DNA from: Chryseobacterium sp. SSA4.19
Lineage (GTDB): Bacteria > Bacteroidota > Bacteroidia > Flavobacteriales > Weeksellaceae
NCBI RefSeq assembly: GCF_022601875.1
Contig: NZ_JAKVIP010000019.1
Span: 1 to 64,000 of the forward strand
Direction: 5' to 3'
DNA: 64,000 nucleotides
The notes below the pieces were generated by a model. It was not told where the DNA came from, made no database searches, and saw only the letters and a list, made by a program, of their open reading frames with translations. How positions within the stretch are numbered: position 1 is the first letter of the stretch; each line of letters starts with the position of its first letter. A program made the translations under genes and the position numbers. Positions 56,092 through 64,000 of this stretch are shown here, piece after piece.

Positions 56092-58203
56092 ATGAAATTC
56101 AGACCAATATTACTAACCGCTGGAGTATTATTTTCAGCGACATTCTATTCTCAAAAAATGACCTATCCTAAAGCCGTAAAAGGAAACCAAACTGATACCT
56201 ATTTCGGGACTGCCGTAGCAGATCCGTACAGAGACTTGGAAAATGATTCCGAAGCCACCAAAAAATGGGTGGATGAAGAAGTGGGCTACAGCCAGAATTA
56301 TCTTTCTAAAATTCCTTTCAGAGACCAGATTAAAAATCAGCTGAGAGACATCTGGAATTATGAAAAAATTTCAGCACCTTTCAAAGAAGGAGATTATACC
56401 TATTATTACAAAAATGATGGCCTTCAGGCCCAATCTGTTTTATACAGGACAAATAATAAAACAAAAGCAACCGAAGTTTTCCTGGATCCTAATAAATTCT
56501 CAGAAAAAGGAACAACTTCACTTTCTCAGCTGTCCTTTAATAAAAAAGGGAATTTAGCAGCCTATTCCATTTCGGAAGGCGGAAGCGATTGGAATAAGAT
56601 CATCATTATTGATGCCGTTTCCAAAAAACAAATCGATGAAACATTAACCGATGTGAAATTCAGCGGGATTTCCTGGCAGGGAGATGAAGGGTTTTATTAT
56701 TCAAGCTATGACAAGCCGAAAGAAGGAACCGTACTTTCCGGAATGACCGATAAGCACAAAGTATACTTTCATAAATTAGGAACGAAGCAGTCGTCAGACC
56801 AATTGATTTTCGGAGGTGATAAAACACCGAGAAGATATCTGGGGGCAGGCGTTTCCGAGGATCAGCGGTATTTAATAATATCGGCAGCCAATGCCACAAA
56901 CGGGAATGAGTTGTATATCAAGGATCTAAAAAACGGAGGTGATTTTATTCAGATTAATAAAGGTTTTGACATCAATGTGAATATTGTGGATACCCAGGGG
57001 GATGATCTCTATATCTTTACAGACAAAGATGCACCGAATATGCGTCTGGTAAAGACCACGATTAAAAATCCGTCACCTGACACCTGGAAAGATGTAATTC
57101 CTCAGACAGAAAATGTGTTGGGAATCACGACCGGAGGAGGTTATTTCTTCGCAACCTACATGATTGATGCAATTGATCAGGTGAAACAGTTTGACAGATC
57201 CGGAAAAATGGTCAGGGAAATTACCCTTCCCGGAAAAGGAAATATTTCAGGCTTTGGAGGAAAAGAAAAAGAAAAAGAGCTGTATTTCTCATTTACCAAT
57301 TACATTACGCCGGGAACAACCTATAAATTCAATGCGGATTCCGGGAAATCAGAAGTATACCAGAAACCGAAAGTAAAGTTCAATCCGGATAACTATATTT
57401 CTGAACAGGTGTTTTATACCTCAAAAGACGGGACGAAAATCCCGATGATGATCAATTATAAAAAAGGAACAAAGCTTGACGGTAAAAACCCGACGATTCT
57501 TTATTCTTATGGAGGCTTCAACATCAGTTTACAGCCGGCTTTCTCCGTTGTAAATGCCATCTGGATGGAAAATGGCGGGATTTACGCAGTTCCCAACATT
57601 CGCGGTGGTGGTGAATACGGTAAAAAATGGCATGATGCAGGAACCAAAATGGATAAGAAAAATGTATTCAATGATTTTATCGCAGCGGGAGAATATTTAC
57701 AGGCTAAAGGCTATACTTCAAAAAACTTCATGGCACTTTCCGGAAGATCAAACGGTGGACTTCTAGTCGGGGCCACGATGACGATGCGTCCGGACCTGGC
57801 TAAAGTGGCTTTTCCCGGGGTTGGCGTACTGGATATGCTAAGGTATAATAAATTTACCGCGGGTGCAGGCTGGTCTTATGATTATGGGACCGCAGAAGAC
57901 AACAAGGAAATGTTCGACTATCTAAAATCATACTCTCCGGTTCATAACGTGAAAGCAGGAACCTGCTACCCTTCAACGATGATTATCACAAGCGATCATG
58001 ATGACAGGGTCGTTCCGGCACATTCTTTTAAATTTGGAGCAGAACTGCAGGAAAAGCAGACCTGTAACAATCCTGTTTTATTAAGAATTGAAAAAAATGC
58101 AGGCCACGGGGCGGGAAGAGCAACAGATCAGGTAATCAGTGAAAACGCAGACCTTATTTCTTTTGCATTGTATGAAATGGGAATTAAATCGTTAAATAAA
58201 TAG
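56092..58203 (+). CDS. Prolyl oligopeptidase family serine peptidase (S9A)
   Basis: A 703-aa exported peptidase that cleaves peptides after proline. The signal peptide (MKFRPILLTAGVLFSATFYS) precedes a seven-bladed propeller that gates the active site, and a C-terminal alpha/beta-hydrolase domain with Ser in GRSNGGLLVGA, Asp in SDHDDRVVPAHS and His in NAGHGAGRA. The N-terminal DPYRDLENDSEATKKWV segment is diagnostic of S9A. Likely periplasmic. Confidence 0.94.
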   Translation: MKFRPILLTAGVLFSATFYSQKMTYPKAVKGNQTDTYFGTAVADPYRDLENDSEATKKWVDEEVGYSQNYLSKIPFRDQIKNQLRDIWNYEKISAPFKEGDYTYYYKNDGLQAQSVLYRTNNKTKATEVFLDPNKFSEKGTTSLSQLSFNKKGNLAAYSISEGGSDWNKIIIIDAVSKKQIDETLTDVKFSGISWQGDEGFYYSSYDKPKEGTVLSGMTDKHKVYFHKLGTKQSSDQLIFGGDKTPRRYLGAGVSEDQRYLIISAANATNGNELYIKDLKNGGDFIQINKGFDINVNIVDTQGDDLYIFTDKDAPNMRLVKTTIKNPSPDTWKDVIPQTENVLGITTGGGYFFATYMIDAIDQVKQFDRSGKMVREITLPGKGNISGFGGKEKEKELYFSFTNYITPGTTYKFNADSGKSEVYQKPKVKFNPDNYISEQVFYTSKDGTKIPMMINYKKGTKLDGKNPTILYSYGGFNISLQPAFSVVNAIWMENGGIYAVPNIRGGGEYGKKWHDAGTKMDKKNVFNDFIAAGEYLQAKGYTSKNFMALSGRSNGGLLVGATMTMRPDLAKVAFPGVGVLDMLRYNKFTAGAGWSYDYGTAEDNKEMFDYLKSYSPVHNVKAGTCYPSTMIITSDHDDRVVPAHSFKFGAELQEKQTCNNPVLLRIEKNAGHGAGRATDQVISENADLISFALYEMGIKSLNK

Positions 58204-58251
58204 TGATTATTCCATAACATAAATAGCTTACAAATCTTAAGTTTTCCAAAT

Positions 58252-58290
58252 AAAAAGGCGATGTTGCAGGGATGCAGCTCGCCTTTTTGG
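58252..58290 (+). terminator. Terminator of the prolyl oligopeptidase gene
   Basis: AAAAAGGCGA (58252-58261) pairs with TCGCCTTTTT (58279-58288); the loop region holds a second small dyad (TTGCA/TGCAG). Confidence 0.8.
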
Positions 58291-58359
58291 TGTAAAAAAA
58301 TAACTTAAAACTAGTATTCCAAAAATCCGTAATTTTAGCCGTATAATAAATCTGAAAGT

Positions 58360-60477
58360 ATGAGAAGGGAAGTTCAGAATAAAACTCCTCAATTTAAAAT
58401 CACCGAAAAGACATCGGAAATATATCAGTTCGAAAAAGACGGCCTGCAGCTAAAATCTTCCTATACGCCGGAAGATATTAAAAACCAGAAACTCATACAG
58501 ACTTCTCCGGGAATCGAACCGTATTTGAGAGGGCCTTACTCTACCATGTATGTTCAGAAGCCGTGGACGATACGTCAATACGCAGGATTTTCTACAGCTG
58601 AAGAATCCAATGCCTTTTACAGGAGAAATCTGGCTGCCGGGCAAAAAGGACTTTCGGTGGCTTTTGATCTGGCCACGCACAGAGGTTATGATTCAGACCA
58701 TTCAAGAGTAGTCGGTGATGTTGGAAAAGCGGGAGTTGCCATCGATTCCGTGGAGGATATGAAAATCTTGTTCAATGATATTCCTTTAGATCAGATTTCA
58801 GTTTCCATGACAATGAACGGAGCTGTTCTTCCGATTTTATCATTTTATATTGTGGCAGCAGAAGAACAGGGTGTAGCTCAGGAATTGCTTTCAGGGACCA
58901 TCCAGAATGATATTCTTAAGGAATTCATGGTAAGAAATACCTATATTTATCCGCCTGCACCTTCCATGAAAATTATTGCAGATATTTTTGAATATACCTC
59001 TCAGAATATTCCGAAGTTCAATTCTATTTCTATCTCAGGATACCACATGCAGGAAGCCGGAGCAACACCGGTTCTTGAAATGGCCTACACGCTTGCGGAT
59101 GGGCTGGAATATGTGCGCACAGGAATAAAGGCAGGAATGAAAGTGGACGATTTTGCTCCCAGGCTCTCATTTTTCTGGGCTATAGGAATGAACCATTTTA
59201 TGGAAATTGCCAAGATGCGAGCTGCAAGATATATCTGGGCAACTTTGCTCAAGCAGTTTAATCCTCAGAATCCGAAATCTCTAGCACTAAGGACCCATTC
59301 ACAGACCTCCGGGTGGTCTTTAACCGAACAGGAACCTTTTAACAATATCACCAGAACAGCCATCGAAGCTCTGTCTTCAGCTTTAGGTGGAACCCAGTCT
59401 CTCCATACCAATGCTTTGGATGAAGCCATTGCTTTACCCACCGATTACTCGGCAAAAATTGCAAGAAATACCCAGATTATCCTCCAGCAGGAAAGCGGGA
59501 TCTGCGATGTTGTCGATCCGATGGGAGGGAGTAACCTGGTAGAAAGCCTTACCCAGCAGATGATTGAGGAGGCGATGAAATACATAGATGAGGTAGAGCA
59601 GGAAGGCGGAATGACCAAAGCGATTGAAGCGGGAATTCCGAAAATGAGAATTGAAGAAGCAGCAGCCAGAAAACAGGCTAAAATCGACAGCGGTGAAGAA
59701 TTTATTATCGGGGTCAATTCTTTCAGGTCTGCTTTAAAGCAGGATCAGATTGAAATCCTGGACATTGATAATACGGAAGTCCGCAGAAAACAGATCGAAA
59801 GATTAAATAGCATCAAAAAAGAAAGGGATTCCAATGCTGTTGAACAGATATTAAATGAAATCAGGGAATCGGCAAAATCAGGAAAAGGAAATCTCCTGGC
59901 TCTATGCATTGAAGCAGCCCGCAGAAGAGTTACGCTGGGTGAAATGAGCGATGCGATGGAAGAAAGTTTCGGTAGATATAAAGCAAATATAAGAACCATT
60001 TCAGGAGTTTATGCCATGAACGCAGGTAAAAATGAATATTTTGGAAAAGCACTTGAGCTTACCCAGAAGTTTGAAGAAGAAGAAGGTCGCCGTCCTAGGC
60101 TGATGGTGGCAAAAATGGGTCAGGACGGGCATGACAGGGGAGCGAAAGTGGTAGCAACGGCATTTGCCGATATGGGATTTGACGTTGATGTAGCGCCATT
60201 GTTCCAGACTCCGGAAGAAGTGGCTAAGCAGGCAGTAGAAAATGATATTCATATCTTAGGCGTTTCATCTTTGGCGGCCGGTCACAAAACGTTGGTCCCA
60301 CAAGTAGTGGAAGAGTTGCAGAAACTAGGTGCGGATGATATTACAATCGTTGTCGGAGGGGTTATCCCACAGCAGGATTACGAGTTTTTATACGCTAACG
60401 GTGCTGATTTTATATTCGGCCCGGGAACCAATCTTCCTAAATGCGCAGTCGACATTCTGGAGAAGTTTTTAAATTAA
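58360..60477 (+). CDS. Methylmalonyl-CoA mutase, large (catalytic) subunit
   Basis: A 705-aa adenosylcobalamin enzyme interconverting methylmalonyl-CoA and succinyl-CoA. The N-terminal TIM barrel holds the typical [20 protein letters not shown] segment; the C-terminal B12-binding domain starts near 575 with the base-off motif GQDGHDRG (D589-x-H591). The length corresponds to the catalytic chain. A small subunit gene is not adjacent in this window, and neither is the epimerase or the MeaB-like chaperone. Confidence 0.94.
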   Translation: MRREVQNKTPQFKITEKTSEIYQFEKDGLQLKSSYTPEDIKNQKLIQTSPGIEPYLRGPYSTMYVQKPWTIRQYAGFSTAEESNAFYRRNLAAGQKGLSVAFDLATHRGYDSDHSRVVGDVGKAGVAIDSVEDMKILFNDIPLDQISVSMTMNGAVLPILSFYIVAAEEQGVAQELLSGTIQNDILKEFMVRNTYIYPPAPSMKIIADIFEYTSQNIPKFNSISISGYHMQEAGATPVLEMAYTLADGLEYVRTGIKAGMKVDDFAPRLSFFWAIGMNHFMEIAKMRAARYIWATLLKQFNPQNPKSLALRTHSQTSGWSLTEQEPFNNITRTAIEALSSALGGTQSLHTNALDEAIALPTDYSAKIARNTQIILQQESGICDVVDPMGGSNLVESLTQQMIEEAMKYIDEVEQEGGMTKAIEAGIPKMRIEEAAARKQAKIDSGEEFIIGVNSFRSALKQDQIEILDIDNTEVRRKQIERLNSIKKERDSNAVEQILNEIRESAKSGKGNLLALCIEAARRRVTLGEMSDAMEESFGRYKANIRTISGVYAMNAGKNEYFGKALELTQKFEEEEGRRPRLMVAKMGQDGHDRGAKVVATAFADMGFDVDVAPLFQTPEEVAKQAVENDIHILGVSSLAAGHKTLVPQVVEELQKLGADDITIVVGGVIPQQDYEFLYANGADFIFGPGTNLPKCAVDILEKFLN

Positions 60478-60537
60478 TTTAACTTCGGTATAACATAAGT
60501 TGCATGGCTTTTGTATAGATTAATGAAAATTTTCATT

Positions 60538-61047
60538 ATGTCATATACAGTAGTTTCAATATTTCCTTCCACAGCAAATACGGAAGAAATTAAAAATGAC
60601 CTGAGAAATTATGGTTTCCAGGAATCCGATATTGTAGTTTCACAATCCAGAACGGGAAATGAATTATCCGGAGAGAATCATCAGGATGATGTTAGAGACA
60701 GAGGTTTCTGGAATTTTGTTTTTGCCAATGATGTAGAAGCACTGGATGCGTACAGAAACGAAAGTGCGGGAAAAACAAATATTGTGGTTTACACTGATGA
60801 TTTTGAAAAAGCTCAGAGAGCGAAAGCAATTCTTAACGAGAGAGGTGCCATCCAGGTCCAGCGTAAAGACTCCGAGACGTATAATCACCAGGATACAGCA
60901 CCTGAAGGAATGTCTGAAGACGTTTATAACGGAATCATTGCCAAGGCAAGGCACAATATATATTTTCTGGGATCAGACAGACAGGATGATACGGATACGG
61001 GCAGAGGAATGAAAGATGAAATGGACAGCCTTGGATCTAAAGATTAA
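60538..61047 (+). CDS. Small soluble protein, general-stress-like, unknown function
   Basis: A hydrophilic 169-aa protein (from the ATG at 60538). Upstream in-frame TTG (60511) and ATG (60523) would add nine or five residues, but MSYTVVSIFPST begins a clean beta strand. Two similar alpha/beta halves (YTVVSIFPSTANTEEIKNDL and KTNIVVYTDDFEKAQRAKAI) suggest a duplicated ferredoxin-like fold, as in YflT/general stress protein 17M relatives; this is a weak resemblance. The C-terminus is rich in Asp/Gly. It has its own terminator. Confidence 0.7.
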   Translation: MSYTVVSIFPSTANTEEIKNDLRNYGFQESDIVVSQSRTGNELSGENHQDDVRDRGFWNFVFANDVEALDAYRNESAGKTNIVVYTDDFEKAQRAKAILNERGAIQVQRKDSETYNHQDTAPEGMSEDVYNGIIAKARHNIYFLGSDRQDDTDTGRGMKDEMDSLGSKD

Positions 61048-61064
61048 AAAATACATGATATATG

Positions 61065-61092
61065 AAAGCCTGAAAATATTCAGGCTTTTTTA
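61065..61092 (+). terminator. Terminator of the small stress-like protein gene
   Basis: AAAGCCTGAA (61065-61074) pairs with TTCAGGCTTT (61079-61088), then T. Confidence 0.8.
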
Positions 61093-61103
61093 TGATAAAA
61101 TTT

Positions 61104-61131
61104 TTGGTTTTCAGAAAAATGTATATCTTTG
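61104..61131 (+). promoter_or_regulatory. Promoter of a short transcription unit
   Basis: TTG (61104-61106), 17-base spacer, TATCTTTG (61124-61131). It drives a unit of about 170 bases that ends at the terminator 61273-61305. Confidence 0.7.
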
Positions 61132-61172
61132 CATCTGAAAATCAAGTTTAACCCTTTAAAAACAGCGAAGAA

Positions 61173-61250
61173 ATGTTCAAAGCAACACTTATTTCTACAT
61201 ACGGATTACCACTTTTGGTGGTAAGGCTTCGCGGTTTGGTACATTCTTAG
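61173..61250 (+). CDS. 25-codon ORF, leader-peptide candidate
   Basis: ATG at 61173 to TAG at 61250 encodes MFKATLISTYGL followed by PLLVVRLRGLVHS, rich in Leu and Val. It sits about 40 bases after a consensus promoter and just before an intrinsic terminator, the geometry of an attenuator leader. A 7-bp hairpin (61206-61224, TTACCAC/GTGGTAA) lies inside it. No amino-acid biosynthesis genes follow, so it could instead be part of a small RNA. Translation is unproven. Confidence 0.45.
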   Translation: MFKATLISTYGLPLLVVRLRGLVHS

Positions 61251-61272
61251 AATAACAGTACAATGAAATATC

Positions 61273-61305
61273 AAAACCCGAAGTCGTAAGATTTTCGGGT
61301 TTTTT
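61273..61305 (+). terminator. Terminator of the short transcription unit
   Basis: AAAACCCGAA (61273-61282) pairs with TTCGGGTTTT (61294-61303), T run to 61305. Confidence 0.8.
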
Positions 61306-61349
61306 ATTGCGCAATATTTTAAACTCAAAACAGTTTCCCCGAAATCTTT

Positions 61350-61452
61350 TTTTAGGAGCTTAATCCGGCTTTCCGCTGTATCTTTTTTCGCCAACGCTTT
61401 TTTCAAGCCAACGCAAAAAAAAAGGATGTCGCTGCAATCCGGGCTAGGAAAA
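61350..61452. repeat. Dispersed-repeat-like imperfect inverted element
   Basis: The segment from TAGGAGCTTAATCCGG (near 61353) to CCGGGCTAGGA (near 61448) is an imperfect inverted repeat: CCGGCTTTCCGCTGTATC on the left mirrors GGATGTCGCTGCAATCCGG on the right, with direct GCCAACGC copies in the centre. From memory, similar elements recur in intergenic regions of Chryseobacterium and relatives; no second copy is in the window. The remaining bases of 61306-61559 show no ORF. Confidence 0.5.
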
Positions 61453-61559
61453 ATTCCTGCCATCAAACTAACAGTCAACTAAAAATTAAGTTGATTAAGG
61501 TTTAATGTGATTTATGGAAGTCTAACTTCTAATATCTCACCTCTAAATTCCAAAAACAA

Positions 61560-62309
61560 ATGGAAAAAGATAATCTTTTGTTTTTCAGATTACGAAGTCT
61601 GAGAAGCAGAAAAAGAATCATAAAAAAAGATGTAGAAAAACAGATCAGGAAAAAGTATAAACGTAGTGATGAGCTTTGGGAAATAAAAAGAAAAACGCCA
61701 TTAGTTCCTTTGGATCAGCCTTATCAGAGAGGTTTTGTAAGATTTTTTGTTGTAAGAGACGATGTGAAGCGTTCCAAAGATGGCGATTTCTTCAAAGGAA
61801 TTCTGGATAAGATCAATACAAAGATGTATTCCGAAACTAGAAAATTCTTAAAAAAGAAAAGAAAACTTGGACGAAGGATATATGTTGAAAAAGAACAGAA
61901 GTTGGCTCGACTTTCAACGTATCAATGGAACGATCCAAAGTTAGGATTAACAACCCGAGAAAGGCAATATTTTCTAAAAAGAGAAGATTATTGTCCGTTC
62001 AGATAGAGATATAATATTTACTACGAATTTATCGAACCATGGAGATTTGTATTGAGAGTAAAACCAAATATGATTACTCATTACAAACCATTGAATTGCG
62101 ATTTAGAAAAAGAAATTGATGAACTCGATTCATTTTTAGGTCGGCATAAAATTCAGGGAATTATTCATAAAACAATTTATGGAAGACCCAATCCATGGAA
62201 GGATAGATACAAACGTGATCCGCTGAACAGCAGAAAATGCGTTCACTACAAAATATCTGCAACAGAGATTGCAGAAACTTCAGAGGATGGAAATATCCTC
62301 CAATTTTAA
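61560..62309 (+). pseudogene. Gene of unknown function interrupted by an in-frame TAG, upstream of rtcB
   Basis: Codons 61560-62003 encode a basic 148-aa protein (start MEKDNLLFFRLRSLR, with many Lys/Arg and the segment RGFVRFFVVRDDVKRSKDGD). A TAG at 62004-62006 stops it, but the same frame continues openly to TAA at 62307-62309: the next codons read RYNIYYEFIEPWRFVLRVKP and go on with MITHYKPLNCDLEKEIDELD. The joined product would be 249 residues. So it looks like one gene split by a single nonsense codon: a pseudogene, a sequencing error, or amber readthrough. Internal restart is possible at ATG 62070. It ends 10 bases before rtcB. Family not recognised; the basic character would suit RNA binding. 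Confidence 0.8.
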
Positions 62310-62319
62310 AACAAAAACA

Positions 62320-63711
62320 ATGGGAAATTTAAAACTTAAAGGAAAAGATATATTAAAAATAGGCTATCCGAATAATCAGAGTGTCAACATCGCTCTGGAA
62401 GTCGTGAAAAGAAATTTTGCAACGAAAAATATTCATCATGTAAAATCTCTTTTAAAAGAAATTCTGCAGAACCCACAAGATTTTGAAAAAGATCTGACTT
62501 TCGGACAGATTGCAGAAGCTTTGCTCTCATCCAAAAAAACAGAAAAAAGAATGCTTAATACAAACAGAGCGGCTTTCAATATTTTCGGAAACAATATTTC
62601 GGACGAAGCAAAAAACCAACTGTACACCGCTTTGAAACTTCCAATTTCAACGCAGGGCGCTTTAATGCCCGATGCACATAGCGGTTACGGGCTTCCGATC
62701 GGAGGAGTTCTCGCCGTAGAAAATGCCGTGATTCCTTATGGAGTCGGGATGGATATTGGTTGCAGAATGTCACTCAGTATTTTGGATACTCCTATTTCAT
62801 ATCTTGACGGAGCGAGAAACAAATACGAGAACGCTCTTGCCGAACACACTAAATTCGGAATGTACGAAACGCATAAATCTCATATCGATCACGAAATTTT
62901 CGACAGAGATATATTCGGTATGATTCCGATTTTAAGAAGATTAAAAGGAAAAGCCATTAAGCAAATGGGAAGTTCCGGCGGCGGAAATCACTTTGTAGAA
63001 TTCGGAGAAGTGGAAATTACGGAAGAAGACGAGCAAATCGGACTTTCAAAAGGAAAATATCTCGGAATTCTTTCGCACAGCGGTTCGCGTGGATTGGGAG
63101 CAGAAATCGCCCAATATTATTCGAGAGTTGCAGCAGAACAATGTCCGTTACCTAAAGAAGCACAACAATTTGCCTGGCTGGATTTAAGCACACATCTCGG
63201 TTTGGAATATTGGACGACAATGAATTTAGCAGGAGATTATGCTTCGGCTTGTCATAACGATATTCACAGAAGATTGATAAAAGCAGTTGGAGGCAGAGTA
63301 AAAGCCAGAATTGAAAACCATCACAATTTCGCATGGAAAGAAATCCACAACGGAAAAGAAGTGATTGTTCACAGAAAAGGAGCAACGCCGGCTAACGAAA
63401 ATGAATTGGGGATGATTCCCGGATCGATGACCGCAAAAGGGTTCATCGTTCGTGGAAAAGGAAATCCGGATTCTTTGAATTCAGCTTCGCACGGAGCGGG
63501 AAGAGCACATTCAAGAGGTGAATGCAGAAATCTTTTCACTCAAAATGATATTAAGAAAGAATTAAAACTCAAAAACGTCACATTGATGGGCGGAAATACG
63601 GAAGAAGCACCAATGGCTTACAAAGACATCAATGAAGTGATGAATGCACAAAGCGAACTGGTTGATATTCTGGGAACTTTCCAACCTCGAATTGTGAGAA
63701 TGGATCGGTAA
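62320..63711 (+). CDS. rtcB: RNA ligase RtcB
   Basis: RtcB (464 aa) joins RNA 2',3'-cyclic phosphate or 3'-phosphate ends to 5'-OH ends using GTP and Mn2+, for tRNA or rRNA repair. The ATG at 62320 is preferred over an upstream start that would run into the preceding gene. Visible motifs are MPDAHSGYGLPIGGVLA, YGVGMDIGCRMS, GGGNHFVEFGE, LSHSGSRGLG, and the guanylylated histidine H351 in VIVHRKGATPANENELG with HGAGRAHSR following. No archease or rtcA is visible. A broken gene precedes it and a truncated one follows, all on the same strand. Confidence 0.95.
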   Translation: MGNLKLKGKDILKIGYPNNQSVNIALEVVKRNFATKNIHHVKSLLKEILQNPQDFEKDLTFGQIAEALLSSKKTEKRMLNTNRAAFNIFGNNISDEAKNQLYTALKLPISTQGALMPDAHSGYGLPIGGVLAVENAVIPYGVGMDIGCRMSLSILDTPISYLDGARNKYENALAEHTKFGMYETHKSHIDHEIFDRDIFGMIPILRRLKGKAIKQMGSSGGGNHFVEFGEVEITEEDEQIGLSKGKYLGILSHSGSRGLGAEIAQYYSRVAAEQCPLPKEAQQFAWLDLSTHLGLEYWTTMNLAGDYASACHNDIHRRLIKAVGGRVKARIENHHNFAWKEIHNGKEVIVHRKGATPANENELGMIPGSMTAKGFIVRGKGNPDSLNSASHGAGRAHSRGECRNLFTQNDIKKELKLKNVTLMGGNTEEAPMAYKDINEVMNAQSELVDILGTFQPRIVRMDR

Positions 63712-63782
63712 AATGGTTGATGGGTTGTAGTTGTTAGTTGATGGAATTTGACTAACGATAACTACTCAATTATTTAAAGGAT

Positions 63783-63868
63783 GATTGTCATTCAGAATGG
63801 AACGAAGTGGAATGAAGAATCTAAAAACAGATTTGTCATTATGCTTTGTTTCATTCAAAATGACAAAT
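63783..63868. repeat. Intergenic repeat-like element with inverted ends
   Basis: GATTGTCATTCAGAATGGAA at 63783 is followed by ATTTGTCATT (63831-63840), whose perfect inverse AATGACAAAT lies at 63859-63868. The phrase GTCATTC..AATG.AGAATC is, from memory, a widespread intergenic repeat in Bacteroidota. A possible degenerate fragment (TTGTCATTTCGAAAG) occurs near 2510 between sufB and sufC. Confidence 0.5.
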
Positions 63869-63891
63869 TCAAATCAACAAAAAATAAAAAA

Positions 63892-64000
63892 ATGGGAGCA
63901 CCACATAATATAAAAAGATACGGTGAAGTCTGGCCGGAATTTAGAATTGAATACGGACTTGAAATTTTAGAAAAATTAAAAAATAAAGTCATTATTTCAG
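63892..64000 (+). CDS. Partial gene of unknown function after rtcB
   Basis: ATG at 63892 opens a frame without stop to the window end; the 36 visible residues begin MGAPHNIKRYGEVWPEFRIE and then YGLEILEKLKNKVIIS. The composition is normal for a soluble protein; no family can be assigned from this fragment. It follows rtcB by 180 bases on the same strand, separated by the repeat-like element. Confidence 0.6.
   Translation, partial: MGAPHNIKRYGEVWPEFRIEYGLEILEKLKNKVIIS

Noticed and set aside
1..64000. CRISPR arrays, tRNA or rRNA genes, transposases, integrases, toxin-antitoxin pairs
   Set aside because: None is supported: no regularly spaced repeats, no cloverleaf-like segments with CCA ends, and no mobile-element proteins among the convincing genes.

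Overview
The window is a chromosomal stretch from a low-GC Bacteroidota, most likely a Chryseobacterium-like Flavobacteriia (Weeksellaceae). Supporting signs are GLPGLI-family proteins, several proteins with type IX secretion (T9SS) C-terminal sorting tails, the gliding lipoprotein GldH, an alternative complex III respiratory operon, RicT-type PSP1 protein, and the recurrent Bacteroidota promoter pattern TTG-N(17-23)-TAnnTTTG in front of many genes. I saw no rRNA, tRNA, CRISPR array, integrase or transposase. Genus level is inference.

Layout. 1-4.5 kb: minus-strand Fe-S assembly operon (HesB/SufA-like, SufB, SufC, SufD). 4.6-15.2 kb: envelope and housekeeping genes (two GLPGLI proteins, a neutral zinc metallopeptidase, an LTA-synthase-like sulfatase, ribH, a YfgM-like TPR protein, apt with an NTF2-like lipoprotein), ending in a tandem pair of secreted paralogues. 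15.3-23.7 kb: complete actABCDEF operon for the quinol:electron acceptor oxidoreductase ACIII. 23.9-32.1 kb: SPOR protein, polytopic membrane protein, SelO, and the ricT-gldH-PBP1A operon. 32.4-38.2 kb: FadL-like porin plus GDSL lipoprotein, prs-rplY, sufS. 38.3-41.5 kb: a T9SS cargo protein and an ECF sigma/anti-sigma-like/outer-membrane cassette. 41.7-45.3 kb: class II and class I fumarases, divergently oriented. 45.3-56 kb: serine hydrolase, small His-tailed membrane protein, AraC regulator, three large T9SS cargo proteins (FISUMP, GH13 amylase, delta-60 repeat) and prfA. 56-61 kb: prolyl oligopeptidase, methylmalonyl-CoA mutase and a small soluble protein. 61-64 kb: a short autonomous transcription unit, a dispersed repeat, a gene broken by an in-frame TAG, rtcB and a gene cut by the window end.

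Most of the window is ordinary chromosomal backbone. The parts that reward attention are: (1) a fossil tandem duplication between 12.8 and 15.3 kb in which the last 20 codons of actF and its terminator were copied together with a secreted-protein gene, plus the tail of a third copy; (2) a same-frame amber codon splitting the gene just upstream of rtcB; (3) a promoter/25-codon ORF/terminator unit at 61.1-61.3 kb; and (4) a perfect 17-bp inverted repeat laid over the promoter of the serine hydrolase at 45.3 kb. No convincing new multi-gene defence or biosynthetic system is visible.
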